The notes below the pieces were generated by a model. That model was not told the DNA's origin. It did not search any database and saw only the letters and a program-made list of their open reading frames with translations. Both the position numbers and the translations under genes were made by a program. 64,000 bases of DNA from Sciurus carolinensis. Taxonomy: Eukaryota > Chordata > Mammalia > Rodentia > Sciuridae. The DNA lies in assembly GCF_902686445.1 (NCBI RefSeq), contig NC_062213.1:138592491-138656490 (forward strand), read 5' to 3'. This document shows positions 1 to 10,725 of the stretch, one piece after another (position 1 is the stretch's first letter; each line of letters begins with the position of its first letter).

Positions 1-199
1 CTAATGGGAAAGCCCAAGCTTTATCAAATATTTAAAATATTTTACTATGAAGGTAATAGAGTGAAATAATTGGCATTAAAAGACAAATCAATGGAACTAA
101 ATAGAAAAAAGTTCAATGTAAATGGGAAAATAGTGTATATTTAAATGTTATTTTTCAGTGTAGTTAAATTTGGGATGTTTGGTGGTAGTGTTACTAAGC
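1..199. other. AT-rich stretch, nothing recognised
   Basis: I see no repeat, open frame or regulatory signature here. It is ordinary AT-rich intergenic or intronic sequence. Confidence 0.5.
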
Positions 200-552
200 T
201 AGGGTCTTCCAGAAAACTGAGGCAGCATGAAGACCCCCCATCCCTTCAAACCCTTATTCTTGCAATGAAGTCAAAAAGATTTCAGACATGTCACTCAGAG
301 TAACAGGAATGATTTATTGAAGGGATAGGCAAAGGGAAAGGGGACACTCTCAAGAGAGAGAGTAGGTCCTCTCAGAGAGGAGAGGGACAGTGTGCCCCTT
401 TTGCACTTCAGTTTTACTGGGGGATCCCAAAGAAGTTTCCAGAGAGTCCCACCCAGGTCCACTTCTTGACTTTCAACTGACAGCAGGATATCTAGACTTT
501 AAAGTCCCCACTGACATGACTACTCTAGATCACCTTGACCCACACTAACCAG
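200..552. mobile_element. LTR-like fragment (family unknown)
   Basis: This is moderately GC-rich, retrovirus-LTR-like sequence with a TTTATTG motif (305-320). A block around 347-390 (CACTCTCAAGAGAGAGAG, then AGGTCCTCTC) recurs in diverged form at 6,384-6,430, so both are probably copies of one interspersed family. The LTR class is inferred from texture. No terminal TG...CA or duplication could be fixed, partly because a SINE interrupts it at 566. Confidence 0.3.
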
Positions 553-565
553 TTCTACTTGGATT

Positions 566-782
566 TTTTTTTTTTTTTTTTGGTACTGAGCATTGAACCC
601 AAGGGTGCTCAACCACATACCCGTCCCCTCCTCCTCCCTCCCCTTTTTTTTCACTTTTGAGACAGGGTCTCCCTAAGTTTCTGAGAGTTTCACTAGTTGC
701 TGAGGCTGGATTTGAACTTGTACTCCTCCTGCCTCAGCCTCTTGAGCCCCTTGAATTACCGTCGTGTGCCACTGCACCGGGC
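566..782 (-). mobile_element. B1-dID dimeric SINE
   Basis: Read on the minus strand, this is a 7SL-derived B1 monomer followed by a tRNA-derived ID unit and a poly(A) tail (the T run at 565-582 on plus). The ID part holds the B-box-like GGTTCAAT complement. The B1 part is the GAGACAGGGTCTCC...GCCTCAGCCTC block. It is flanked by the near-identical duplications TTCTACTTGGATT (553-565) and TTCTAATTGGATT (783-795). Confidence 0.9.
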
Positions 783-795
783 TTCTAATTGGATT

Positions 796-1544
796 CTTAA
801 TGATAAAATCTTCTAGATTTTGTGGTTAGGAGGAATTATCCTTATCTCCCTGAGTGTCAGGATCATCTGTGAAAAGAGTCACAAATGTCTTACCCTTCAG
901 GGTAACTTGGATTCCTCTTCAGGCCTACATTTCTCCTGCAGATAACAGGTAGTTTGCTGAGGAACGTGACACAGCCTGTCTACTTAAGCTAGGCAGATTT
1001 GCAGGTAAATTACTTCTTAGAAAAGAAAGCATGTGGATGTAAGTACAGTGGGCCCATTTTATAGAACTCTTCTCTGAACCTCATGTTTCCACCATTCCCA
1101 TCGGTCTGTCTCCTAACATTCTTCACTCAAGGACCTTGGACCCCTAAATTCTTTTAGGATATTGGGTATTGACTCATTCTGGCTGCTTTCTGCTGAGAGG
1201 GCAAAGTTGGAGGAAAGTGGGCTGAATTATTTGTTCTCTATCAGATGAGGCATGGACTGTTAAGGGTATTACCTCACCTTCCCACCACTTGCCACTGTCC
1301 CCTAACAGTAGAGGCAAGAGAATCTTCCTGATGTGTGTGAAATGTGAAAGTCAAGGATGATTCCTAAGGAACAAATGAATGAATGATACCAGGATGGAGG
1401 AGTAGGTGTGGGAGGTTCTGAATGAGATCAGAAAGGTATCTGTGGGGAGAGAGTGCAGATCAACATAGGGTCTTGAGGGACATAGTAAGAATTTGAATTA
1501 TATTTCAAATGAAGTTGTCAGTGGGCAGCAGTAATACCAACTTG
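796..1544. other. No recognised gene
   Basis: This stretch has no convincing open frame. Part of 800-1,200 may continue the LTR-like sequence before the SINE. The part from 1,380 to 1,545 has the texture of an old L2-type repeat. Neither could be established by eye. Confidence 0.35.
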
Positions 1545-1706
1545 GAGGGAAGAGTCTAGGCCATAAAACTCTACTCCAGAAATATTTTTAGTCAAATTGG
1601 TTGTAAAGTAAGTTTGCTCAAACCAGCTTTGAAGGAAGAGGATAGACACTTAAATTGTTTCAAAAGTTCCATCTCTGATAACTCTGAAAATTGGCATAAC
1701 TTAAAA

Positions 1707-1744
<38 letters not shown>

Positions 1745-2200
1745 CAGGGATTGAACTCAGGGGCACTGAGCCACATCCCCAGCCCTTTTTATTTTTTGAG
1801 ACAGGTTCTCACTAAGTTGCTTAGAACCTTGCAAAGTTGCTAAATCTGGCCTTAAACCTGTGATCCCCCTGCCTCAGTCTCCTGAGTTGCTGTGATTATA
1901 ACCAAGGGCCCTAACCCAGCTCAGCAGAGTTTTTGAAGAAGAGGCAGGGGAGTGACAAAAGACAGGAAGCGTGCATATGTAGATTCAGTGAACTTGCAGT
2001 TAAGACAGGCCTGAGCCGGCAACCTCTACTCTCATCTTCTTTGATGCCAGTCAGGTGGGGGAATCAGAGCCTTTGAGCTTCCTTGCTCGGCAGGAGGAAT
2101 GTGTTCCCAATTTGGTGGTGGGGGGCGGGGTCCAAATTCAGTCTATTTTAAATCCTCTTCCCATTTAGTTCATACCCTTAATCTTGAGGGAATCGAGTTT
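1545..2200 (+). repeat. Unnamed interspersed repeat, copy A
   Basis: This is one of three copies of a probable LTR-type repeat. The shared order is: a CCAGAAATAT-like block, GTCAAATTGG, an AGCTTTGAAGGAAGA block, ATTGTTTCAAAAGTT, then GCATATG/GCAGATT and TCTTCTTTGATGCCAGTCAGG. Copies B (7,099-7,760, plus) and C (8,570-9,110, minus) carry the same blocks in the same order. A SINE at 1,711-1,920 splits this copy. Confidence 0.55.
1711..1920 (-). mobile_element. B1-dID dimeric SINE
   Basis: It begins with a 30-base T run (the minus-strand poly(A) tail) and has the ID unit (GGGATTGAACTCAGG...CCACATCCCCAGCC) followed by a diverged B1 unit (GAGACAGGTTCTCAC...GCCTCAGTCTCC). It is inserted inside copy A of the unnamed repeat. 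Confidence 0.85.
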
Positions 2201-2606
2201 CCATGTCATCTGACTGGCAGTCCATTTCTGGATCAGTGTGCGGAGCTTGAACATAGGAAGTTAGATGCTTATTCCTCAAAGAGGCAAATTCTGAAATCTT
2301 TAATAGCTCTGCCCAGGGGAAGTAGTCTAGTGCTAATCTGTGTAAGAATTCTCTTTTTGTGACCTCCTGGCTGTTTATTTTTGGGTGGGTTTTGGCAAGT
2401 GAGTCTACATGATTTCCACCCCCAACCCATCTCAGAATGATTTTCTCTGAACCAATCCATTGTTCACTTGCCAAGCATCTTGGCTTTCCCTTTGTGGGAG
2501 CTCTTTCAGTTCTTTTATCTGAGTGGTCCCATGTTAACGAAAAGTGACGGTTTGAGTCAGCAGTAGAAGATCCCTTTTCAGGCAATTTTAAGCACAGAGG
2601 CTTTTT
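2201..2606. other. Unassigned, possible continuation of copy A
   Basis: Open frames exist on both strands (the longest is about 135 codons, minus, 2,178-2,585). They have no family resemblance, splice context or codon bias, so I treat them as chance. The stretch may be more of the repeat that begins at 1,545. Confidence 0.3.
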
Positions 2607-2623
2607 AAAAGATTAACTCTTAG

Positions 2624-2832
2624 TCAGATGTGGTGGTGCACACCTGTAATCCCAGCAAGCTGGGAGGCTGAGATAGGAGAATTGAAAGTTTGAGGCCAGT
2701 CTCAACAACTTAGTAACATCCTGTCTCAAAATAAAAAAAAAAAAAAAATTAAAAAGGACTGGGGATTTATCTCAATGGTAAAGCACCTCTGGGTTCAGTC
2801 CCCAGTATCAAAAAGAAAAAAAAAAAAAAAAA
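2624..2832 (+). mobile_element. B1-dID SINE with perfect TSD
   Basis: B1 unit (GTGGTGGTGCACACCTGTAATCC...), an A-rich linker, ID unit (GGACTGGGGATTTATCTC...GGGTTCAGTCCCCAGTATC), then poly(A). It is flanked by a perfect 17-base duplication, AAAAGATTAACTCTTAG, at 2,607-2,623 and 2,833-2,849, which indicates a young insertion made by L1 machinery. Confidence 0.95.
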
Positions 2833-2849
2833 AAAAGATTAACTCTTAG

Positions 2850-3675
2850 GCCAGAAAAATACAAACCACTAATAAGAACAAAGCAATCCAGTCTATATAA
2901 CAGATTTGAACTAATGAAACACAATCTCTTTAGTTTTATCATCAGCAACCTGTCTGAAGAAGGAATCCAGTCGGATCTGCACTAGAAGAGTGCCTGTTTA
3001 ACTAGAATCCTTTTTTATGTAAATCAAGACTAAGCACCATTTGTGTAGAAAACATCTTTAGCATTTAGGTACATTTTATAGAATTAATTATAAAAACTTT
3101 GAAAACAGGTTGTAAGGATTAATGGCACCCCATCCCATCTATTTCCATACATATAAACTGGAAACTTGTAAATAAGTTGCAACACAATATAAACAAGTTT
3201 CATCAAGAAAACCCCTTTTTAAAATAGCCAGTCTTACACATATATTAAAATCTTTAACTTTTAAATTGTCTTGAGATGGAGAATGAACAAAAAAGAACTG
3301 CCCCCTACGACAGAGACATGGTTCACGTTATGTAAAAATAACTATAAGCAATATAGACAGTATTATTATTACTCAGAGAACTTAGCAACTTAGCAAAACA
3401 ATTTAGTTACCTCTATAATATGTTAAGACACTACTCATCATTAACAGCATTATATTCAGACTGTCAGATTTTTAAAGCTTTAGAGCATTTGTATCAATAA
3501 AACATATGACATCACTGTAAAAAAAAAGTGGTTCATTTAACTAGAAGTACAAACTAAAAAGAGACACTAAATAAATGAAGATTTGAACAAATCTTAACTC
3601 TTGTAGGACTTTATTTTCTTTTAAGCAATTAAAAGCATAGCAAAATCAGCAGAAAACTAAGAGATTATCCTGATA
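2850..3675 (-). other. AT-rich tract, possible 3' UTR-like sequence
   Basis: This is a long AT-rich stretch without recognised repeats. Read on the minus strand it has mRNA-3'-UTR texture, with a candidate AATAAA at about 3,608-3,614 (TTTATT on plus). The same texture continues at 3,908-4,440 and 4,940-6,060 between inserted repeats. No coding exon is attached to it in the window, so this is a suggestion only. Confidence 0.25.
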
Positions 3676-3683
3676 AAACATAA

Positions 3684-3899
3684 TTTTTTTTTTTTTTTTT
3701 TTTTTGGTACTGGGGTTTGAACTCAGGGTCACTCAACCACTGAGCCACATCCCTGGCCCTATTTTGTATTTTATTTAGAGACAGAGTCTCACTGAGTTGC
3801 TTAGTGCCTCGCTGTTGCTGAGTCTGGCTTTGAACTCACGGTCCTCCTGCCTCAGCCTCTTGAGCCTCTGGGATTCCAGGTGTGTGCCACAAGCCCAGC
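3684..3899 (-). mobile_element. B1-dID dimeric SINE
   Basis: Minus-strand dimer with T-run tail, ID unit (GGTACTGGGGTTTGAACTCAGG) and B1 unit (GAGACAGAGTCTCACTGAG...TGTGTGCCAC). The target duplication AAACATAA is present at 3,676-3,683 and 3,900-3,907. Confidence 0.92.
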
Positions 3900-3907
3900 A
3901 AACATAA

Positions 3908-4440
3908 AGTCTTTGTTAAGCCAGTTCTTTGTAAATTTTACTGAGTGACTCAGTTATTGCCAAATTATTGGATCCTTACTTACAAATGCATTTTAAAAGT
4001 TCTGTTTAAGTTCCTCTAGAATTAAAATCATTACTAGATTTTTGACAAACACAGCACAAAATTCATTTAACATTTCAATAAGGCAGTGAAGCACCTTGTT
4101 GATTAGAGTAACAAAACCCAAGCAGTTTGAGCAGTAAATACAAAACCATGAACGGAAATTACTTGAGTTGTTCCATATGTATCACCATATCCTGCATATT
4201 TTCTAACAAGACAGGCATGACAATCAACTTAAAAGAGGCAAACTAGTTTTATGGCATTTAGGTTGTTGGATGAATGTACAGATTTATAACTGATTTCTGA
4301 AACTACTAGGATTTATGATCAATTAATAACAACAAAAACACCACAATTTTAGATCTTTATAAAATGTTTTTCTAGAAATCAGAAATAGAAACTATACATA
4401 GGTTACCAGCCTTTTAAATAATCTGTTATTTCCTTTGGCT
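3908..4440 (-). other. AT-rich unique tract
   Basis: No repeat is recognised. It has the same 3'-UTR-like texture on the minus strand as 2,850-3,675. No coding sequence is visible. Confidence 0.25.
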
Positions 4441-4930
4441 TATCTCAGGCCTGAAACAAGGAAAGTGTTAGTGAAAGCTCCATCCTTGTCCCCAAAGTCA
4501 ATTCAACAAGGAGAACATGGTTTTGACAAAAAGGAAAAAGGAATTTATTATTTTGCTAGAAAAGGAGAAACCACTAAGCTGCAATCCTAGCCCTTTTTTA
4601 TATTTTATTTAGAAACAGAGTCTTGCTAAGATACTTAGGGCTTCACTAAATTGCTGAGGCTGGCTTTGAACTTGCAATCCTTCTGCTTCAGTCTCCCCAG
4701 CTGCTGGGATTACAGGAGTACACCACCAGGCCTGGCAGAACTGTGGGTTTTTAAAGAAGCTATTCAAAGGCTACATTCCAGATATTCCTTATAGAGGGAT
4801 TATGATTCACTTATTAATTTAGGAGAAAGAGAAGAGGAAATATCATGTCCGTTTTAAGATAAGCTTCAGTGACAGAGCAGCAAGGGTTAGACTCAAAGCA
4901 TGAAGTGGAGAAGGATAAGAGGATAGTGAA
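4441..4930. mobile_element. Possible LTR fragment with inserted SINE
   Basis: The sequence around 4,490-4,575, with a GGAATTTATTATTTTGCTAG block, and that after the SINE (4,738-4,930) looks LTR-derived and is interrupted by the SINE at 4,577. The family could not be assigned. Confidence 0.25.
4577..4737 (-). mobile_element. B1-dID SINE, 3' truncated or decayed
   Basis: The B1 unit is clear (AGAAACAGAGTCTTGCTAAG...GCTGGGATTACAGGAGTAC). Only the inner end of the ID unit remains (GCAATCCTAGCCC) and the poly(A)-side tail is missing. Confidence 0.8.
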
Positions 4931-4939
4931 TTTCCACAT

Positions 4940-6099
4940 CTATTGAACAATTAACACTTTAGATAAACCATGACTGTCATACATAGATATAAGCATTATA
5001 CACTTATTACTAGAAAACAGAACACTTCTGATCTTAGAACACTATGCTTTTTAGCTCTAAATTATGATTTTCTTATAAAATTAAAATAATTTAAAAACCT
5101 GCATTTTTAATAATTCAAAATGCCTATCCAATTTACTCATTTTAATAGCTGTCTTTAGATTGCTCAAGGAACTCAAGCATAGTTATTGTTTGAAGTTCAC
5201 TTTTTTTTTTTCCTGAAAGTTTTCTAAGAGGTTGTCATATATAGGAAACATTAAACCCTACATCTCAAGTGTCTAGAACAAATATCCTAACTGCTAAGCA
5301 GGCCAGAAAAATGTTACTAGATTTTAAAGACATTCTTATTATGAAAAAGTTTAAATTACTTGTTATAGATTTACTAAAATCATATAAATCAAAAGGCATT
5401 CAGACTAATTTTCTATAAGTCAATTTGGTACATGCAGACAAATCATAAGCATATAAACATGTGGGTGTATACAAGAAAAAAATCTAAAACTTAGATTTAA
5501 CATTTGCTAGTTTTGAAAGTCAGACTTTTGACCTGATATCGAAAGCAGTCAGTTAACTTTTAAATGTGTTTTCAAAGTTGAGGCCAGGTAGAAAATTCAT
5601 GTCTTAAAGACAAAGGCAAGGTCTGGATAGTGAGTTTCTTTTCTAGAGACAGACAAAACAAAACAACAACGAAAAGTACTTTAGATAGAGAAAAATAAAA
5701 GCCTTAATTACACAAAGCAAAAACATACAATTTAAGCATGCAGAATAAAATTCTTAGTAAATTCACTAGTTATGATGGGTTGGGGGAACTTATGAGGTCT
5801 AATAAAGTGATCATGTATCAATTTAGTCCATTTCCTTTTGATAGAGGCTCATCTGATGACTGAAGCAAGGACTATATTTGGAAGATAAAGCTCTTATTGC
5901 AGCCATCAGAGTTTGCCTAATAAGCCAGTTGTCAAGTTAACAAACCTGAAAGAGTTGTAATAAATCAGTGTGCTATTTTAGGAATACTGGCCTTGATACA
6001 ATCTTCCAAAATAAAACCAAACAAATGAGTGCCCAACCAAATCAATATAATCCAGTACCTAAAAGCAAAGGTATAGAACAGTTTACTCAAGTTCCTGGC
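4940..6099 (-). other. AT-rich unique tract, 3' UTR-like on minus
   Basis: About 1.1 kb without recognised repeats. It is the longest block of the minus-strand 3'-UTR-like sequence described at 2,850. No coding frame connects to it. Confidence 0.25.
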
Positions 6100-6790
6100 A
6101 GCTCAAGTCCCAGATGGGTCACTTGAGCCCAACCAAGAGGAGCCCAATGGCAGTACTGCAAAATGACCCAAAGGTCCAAAATCTCAATCTATGGAGATAA
6201 AATATTCAGCGTGCACCCTGATGGTGTCACAGGAAAGCAGGGAGCTAAAACTCCAAACCTTGGTTTTTTGTTCTGACAACAGAAAATTTAAAGTCAAACA
6301 CCAAAAGTCATGCAAGAGAACTGTATTATAAGTGAAAGTGAGGAGAATGTAAAGTAAAAGCAAAGTGAGGCTCAACTGGAGAGCACTCTCAAGAGAGATA
6401 GCAGGACATCTCTAAGCAGAGAAAAAGGAGAGAAGGCTGTCACCAAACTTATAATTGTCTGATGTTTACCAGGAAAGCTGGGGACCATCTTCTGTACTCG
6501 TTGCCAATAAGATTTTTAACGCCTTCTACAGGTTGGGCAGTGGAGTTTTTGACCTCAGTTGGTCCTTTCCAGAACTGTCATGGTGGCCATCCTATTTAGG
6601 GGGCTTCATCTACAAGTCAATTCCATGTTAATGTGGGCACTGGGGTCAATAGCTGGTCAGAAGTTACCTTAGTGAGCCTGTGGTGCTAAAGGAACCTTCC
6701 TTTTCAGACTATTGGAGATACTTTGAGCCATAATTCCTAGCGTTACATTAATGGAACCTGTCAAGGGTTAGTCCCATTTATCCTTTTCTT
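6100..6790. mobile_element. LTR-like element
   Basis: This has mixed-composition LTR-like texture and shares the block CACTCTCAAGAGAGATAG (6,384-6,401), followed by a CTCT/AGAGA motif, with 347-390. A short minus-strand open frame (6,184-6,375) inside it has no family resemblance. Confidence 0.35.
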
Positions 6791-6877
6791 TTGAGGTGAT
6801 TTCCCTTGCTTCTGTTTATTTTCTACCATTCTTCGCTTTCTTGTTTACTTTAAAAGTAGTTTAAAGAAGACCCTAAA

Positions 6878-6979
6878 ATATTTTATTTATTTATTTTTTT
6901 GTGGTGCTGGGGATTTGGACCCAAGGCCTTGTGCTTGCGAGGCAAGTACTCTACCAACTGGAGCTATATCTGCAGCCCG
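6878..6979 (-). mobile_element. ID-type SINE (tRNA-derived) with TSD
   Basis: On the minus strand this is a tRNA-Ala-like unit. Plus shows GTGGTGCTGGGGATTTGGAC, the B-box complement, then CTACCAACTGGAGCTAT, the A-box complement. A TTTATTTATT tail precedes it. Perfect 9-base duplication GACCCTAAA at 6,869-6,877 and 6,980-6,988. Confidence 0.93.
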
Positions 6980-7246
6980 GACCCTAAAGTAATTTAAAGA
7001 ACACTTGTGACCTTGCCTGCATTTCACTGCTCTTTGCTAGCTACTACCTAACAATGGGACTACCAAAAATGGTAGTCCAGGTATATTACTGGTTGTACAG
7101 ATCCTGCCCAGGGAGGAAAGAGGTTAGTACATTATACTTAGTGCTCCAGAAATAGTGGGAGTCAAATTGGTAGGAAAATAGGTTTTATTCAAAGTCAGCT
7201 TTGAAGGAAGATGGAAGAAACTTCATTGTTTCAAAAGTTGCGTCTA

Positions 7247-7485
7247 GCAAGCATGGTGGCTCATGCCTATAATCTCAGCCACTCTGGAGGTTAAGGCAGG
7301 AGGATCCCAATTTCAAAGCCAGCCTCAGCAAAAGCAAGGTGCTAAGCAACTCAGTGAGACCCTGTCTCTAAATAAAATACAAGTTAGGACTGGGGATGTG
7401 GCTCAGTGACCTAGTGCCCCTGAATTCAATCCCTGGCATCCCATCCCCGACCCGACCGGCAAAAAAAAAAAAAAAAAAAAAAAAA
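7247..7485 (+). mobile_element. B1-dID dimeric SINE
   Basis: B1 unit (GCATGGTGGCTCATGCCTATAATC), ID unit (GGACTGGGGATGTGGCTCAG...TTCAATCCCTGGCATC) and a 25-base poly(A). Duplication TTGCGTCTA/TTGCATCTA at 7,238-7,246 and 7,486-7,494, with one mismatch. It interrupts copy B. Confidence 0.92.
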
Positions 7486-7499
7486 TTGCATCTATAAGG

Positions 7500-7672
7500 A
7501 GCCAGGCATGGTGGCACACATCTGTAATCTTAGTGACTTGAGAGACTGAGGCAGGAGGATGGCAAGTTCATGACCAGCCTCACAACTTAGTAAGACTGTC
7601 TTAAATGGAACTGGGGATGTAGGTGTAGTTCAGTGGTAAAGTGCTTCTGGGTTCAATTCCCAGTATGAGTGG
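7500..7672 (+). mobile_element. B1-dID SINE, second in tandem
   Basis: A second dimer starts 15 bases after the previous tail (GCCAGGCATGGTGGCACACA...GGGTTCAATTCCCAGTATG). It has an internal deletion in the B1-ID linker region and lacks a clear poly(A) tail. Confidence 0.88.
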
Positions 7673-7760
7673 GCATAAGCACACATACACACAAAGCAAG
7701 CTCTGGGAGGAGGAAAACTAAAAAGAATGAAAGGGGTGCTTTAGGATAAAAGACAAAAGT

Positions 7761-8339
7761 TACACAAGTTCTTCCTCCTTCAGAGTCATTTGCCTTAAAG
7801 GAGTTTCCCAAGTTCCAAGTCCTCTCCCCAGACTACTCATTATATAAGTTAGGCCCTCCTGGGACCAGTATCTGTGTCTCCCTTTTAGATAAATATGTTA
7901 TCTTTTTAACTGAGGAGAAAAGGTATTAGAGTGTTTTCTTTAGAACTTAGACTAGGAAAGTACAGGATGTTAGAGATGGAGAAAGAGATTGGAGAAACAG
8001 GGAGAGAGTAAGACTCCCCAGTTTCCCTTCTCAGCAAGAGGAAGGCAGTCTCATTTTCAGATAGTGAAGGGTGGCAAGTTCAGTCTGTTTCACTGGAAGA
8101 CAGAATTGTAGATCACACTAGGGAAATAAGCACGGAGGTTAACAAGGGGTTGGGCTTGGGACACCTTATGAAATAGAGTTTATAGGAGATGCTGATTAAT
8201 TAGTTATATAATATGAGAGGAAGTGAGGAGTGAAAGCAGACACTTTTTTGATTAGCTAGAGAAATTCAGAGAATGAAATTTGATATTTACTAAAGGAAGT
8301 ATTGGGGAGCAAGTTTGGAGAGAATTGTAGAGAATGGAA
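7761..8339. other. No recognised gene
   Basis: Unassigned sequence between copies B and C of the unnamed repeat. It may include further diverged parts of that element. No coding signal. Confidence 0.35.
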
Positions 8340-8485
8340 ATCAAGAGTTCAGTTTTGAACATATTCAGTTAGTAGGTGATTATTAAATGTCCAAGTCAAG
8401 CAGATGTCAAGCAGACAACTGGCTATGAGTCTGGAGCTCAGGTGAGAGATTGGACATATAATTGCCTATAGTGTATAGGTCTCTT
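8340..8485 (-). mobile_element. Ancient LINE-like repeat fragment
   Basis: On the minus strand it carries the pattern of a mammal-wide old repeat (blocks equivalent to CTCCAGACTCATA, GACATCT, CATGTTCAAAACTGAACTC). A plus-strand copy of the same family lies at 32,530-32,865. The L2 class is my best guess. Confidence 0.4.
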
Positions 8486-8569
8486 TCAGAACTCATTCAG
8501 TACCCATGAGAACCTGCACACAGTTCCCTAAAATACTTCCCTTGGGGGCCAACCTCACCATTTGGGAAG

Positions 8570-9110
8570 GTTGGGAAGGAAGCTGGGGAGACTGCAACCG
8601 CTGACCCTGACATGCACCAAGGAAGATGGGAGTGGAGATGGCCCCTCAGACCTGGGTGACTGCAGGCTAACTAAATCTGCGTATGCACTTTCCTGCATTT
8701 TATCCCTTAAAGTTCTCCTAATTTTCAGAGATTTCAGAGATGGAATTTCTGAAGCAATTAAATTTCTTCCATCTTCTTTCAAAATTGGCTTTAACCTTGG
8801 GAGCACAGTGGCCCATGCCTGTAATCCCAGTGGCTCTGGAGGCTGAGACAGGAAGATTGCAAATTTGAGAGCAGCCTCAGTGAGACCCTGTCTCAAACTA
8901 AAAAATAAGAAGGAATGGGGATGTGGTTCAGGGGTTAAGTGCCTCTGGGTTCAATCCCAGGTACAAAAAAAAAAAAAAAAAGTTGACTTTAAATAAAGCC
9001 CATTTTCCTGCTAATTTGACTCCAGATATTTTTGAAATAGTTAAATTTATCGACTACTTTATGGACTAGTCTCTTTCCTCCTTGGGCAGGATCTTGTGCC
9101 ACTTATTAAC
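8570..9110 (-). repeat. Unnamed interspersed repeat, copy C (inverted)
   Basis: The reverse complement of 8,983-9,110 reads GATCCTGCCCAAGGAGGAAAGAG...GTCAAATTAGCAGGAAAAT, matching copy B at 7,099-7,200. The reverse complement of 8,570-8,794 matches the downstream blocks of copies A and B (GAAGATGGAAGAAAT, GTGCATACGCAGATTTAGTT, CTTCCTTGGTGCATGTCAGG). A SINE at 8,795 splits it. Confidence 0.6.
8795..8982 (+). mobile_element. B1-dID dimeric SINE
   Basis: B1 (GCACAGTGGCCCATGCCTGTA...), ID (GGAATGGGGATGTGGTTCAG...GGGTTCAATCCCAGGTAC) and a 17-base poly(A). Duplication TTGGCTTTAA/TTGACTTTAA at 8,785-8,794 and 8,983-8,992, with one mismatch. It sits inside copy C. Confidence 0.92.
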
Positions 9111-9416
9111 AATATGATGAGGAATCTCACTGTGCTTCAACCCAAATTAATGCCTTACTTCAAAATGTGTCTCCAGGTCTCTTTCTCCTTCTTTTCTTCT
9201 TTCCTTTCCTGCCTTTCTTCACCATCTAGTGGACTCCTTACACAGTATTGACCTTGTCTCCTGATTGCTCAAGAGGAACAAACACTTGCTAAAACAACTA
9301 GTCATGTCTTTCTCATTGACCTACACTTCCTCAAGGGTATTAGGTCGCTGGACCAGGACCAGCATGACACACATTAAATAGAACAGGAACAAGAAAAGGC
9401 ACACAGTAACTTCTTG
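9111..9416. other. No recognised feature
   Basis: Partly pyrimidine-rich (CTTTCTCCTTCTTTTCTTCTTTCC near 9,180-9,225). No repeat family or open frame is supported. Confidence 0.35.
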
Positions 9417-9417
9417 T

Positions 9418-9601
9418 TTGTTTTTGGTACTGGGGATGGAACCCAGGGATGCTTTACCATTGAACTGCATCCCCAGTCCAGCCCTTTTTTTTTTTTTTTG
9501 AGATGGAGTCTAAGTTGCTGAGGCTGACCAAGAACTTGTGTTCCTCCTGCCTCAGCCTCCCAAGCGCCCCAGGATTACGAGTGTGCCCCACCATTCCTGA
9601 T
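9418..9601 (-). mobile_element. B1-dID dimeric SINE
   Basis: Minus-strand dimer with ID unit (GGTACTGGGGATGGAACCCAGGGATG), T run, and a B1 unit with an internal deletion (GAGATGGAGTCTAAGTTGCTGAGG...GCCTCAGCCTCC). Confidence 0.9.
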
Positions 9602-10725
9602 GCAGGCAATCATTTCTTCAGAAGAATATAAACCTACCAAGGCTTATACCTAACCTCTGATACATATTATTCATCCAGCGTAACTATGAGCCAGTATTAA
9701 ATTCTCATGCTTATGGAGTCCTGTTGTCTCCTCTTTCATACTTCTATTGTAATCCAGTTAAAACTTCACTTTGTTTTGATAAATACAGTTAAAATGTTAG
9801 CATATTATATCTAGAAATGACCTGTCAAAGAAGAAAACTGAAATATGATTAAATGCAAAATGTGCCTTATATTTCCAAATAAAATTGCTTAAGAACTCTT
9901 TATTTATGATCTGAATCACTAGCTAGACCAAATTCCTTTGTTATTTACTTTACGTCAGAATTTAAATCATTTTTCTCAAGATGTTTTCTTTGACTTACAT
10001 CAAGGACTTTAAAGACAAGAAAATTATGAGCATGTTATATCACTTGTTTACTTAACTACCTCTAGTTGTTCCTCACTGGTTATAATATAAATATCATAGA
10101 ATACCAAAATCTGAGTATTTAGCTTCACATATTTGTCATTTCTTTATGACATAGACATTTTAAATCCTCTTTTAACTACTTTGAATATACAATATATCAT
10201 TATTAAATATTACAGTATTGATGCATTCTATAAAAATGCCTCTACTTTGTATCATACTTTGTTTTGAGTTAGAAAGAAATGACAAAATAAAGTACTTTAT
10301 GTTCCCACATAAATTATTAAAAGTTACTAGTAAATTTATAAATTACAGATTCAGAGGGGGAATTTTCTGATTCATTTGAAATACTAGTAATAATTTCTGA
10401 ACTCTAAGTTTATTTTTGTTTCTAGTTTTAGAGAAATAAGTTAGCAGAGCAAGTAAGTGGTGTTGGCATAGAGTTTATCTTATTCTTCCAAAAATATAAA
10501 ATGATTTGTTTTCTGCCCTTAGAAAAGTTTGGTTCAAATAATTAGGAAAAATAGAAAAATAAATTCTGGACTTCAAGTAAGAGGATCTGATTAAACCCAA
10601 AAGTCATCATTTTTCTCTAGAAATAGTAAGGCAAAAAAGTGTGAATATACCAACATATATGTAATGTTATAATTCTGATAAAGGGAAGCATTGTGTCTTT
10701 ATAATGACACATTTAGAAAGGGCAG
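9602..10725. other. AT-rich, nothing recognised
   Basis: About 1.1 kb of AT-rich sequence upstream of the MaLR provirus. There are no open frames of note and no repeat family that I can name. Confidence 0.4.

Larger units (their letters stand above)
7099..7760 (+). repeat. Unnamed interspersed repeat, copy B
   Basis: It starts with AGATCCTGCCCAGGGAGGAAAGAG, runs through GTCAAATTGGTAGGAAAATAGG and AGTCAGCTTTGAAGGAAGATGG, and resumes after two SINEs at CTCTGGGAGGAGGAAAAC. Copy C (8,570-9,110) is the same sequence in the opposite orientation about 1.3 kb away, and copy A (1,545-2,200) is a more diverged direct copy. Confidence 0.6.

Noticed and set aside
2178..2585. 135-codon minus-strand open frame
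   Set aside because: No recognisable domain, overlapping frames on the other strand, and it lies partly in a repeat copy.
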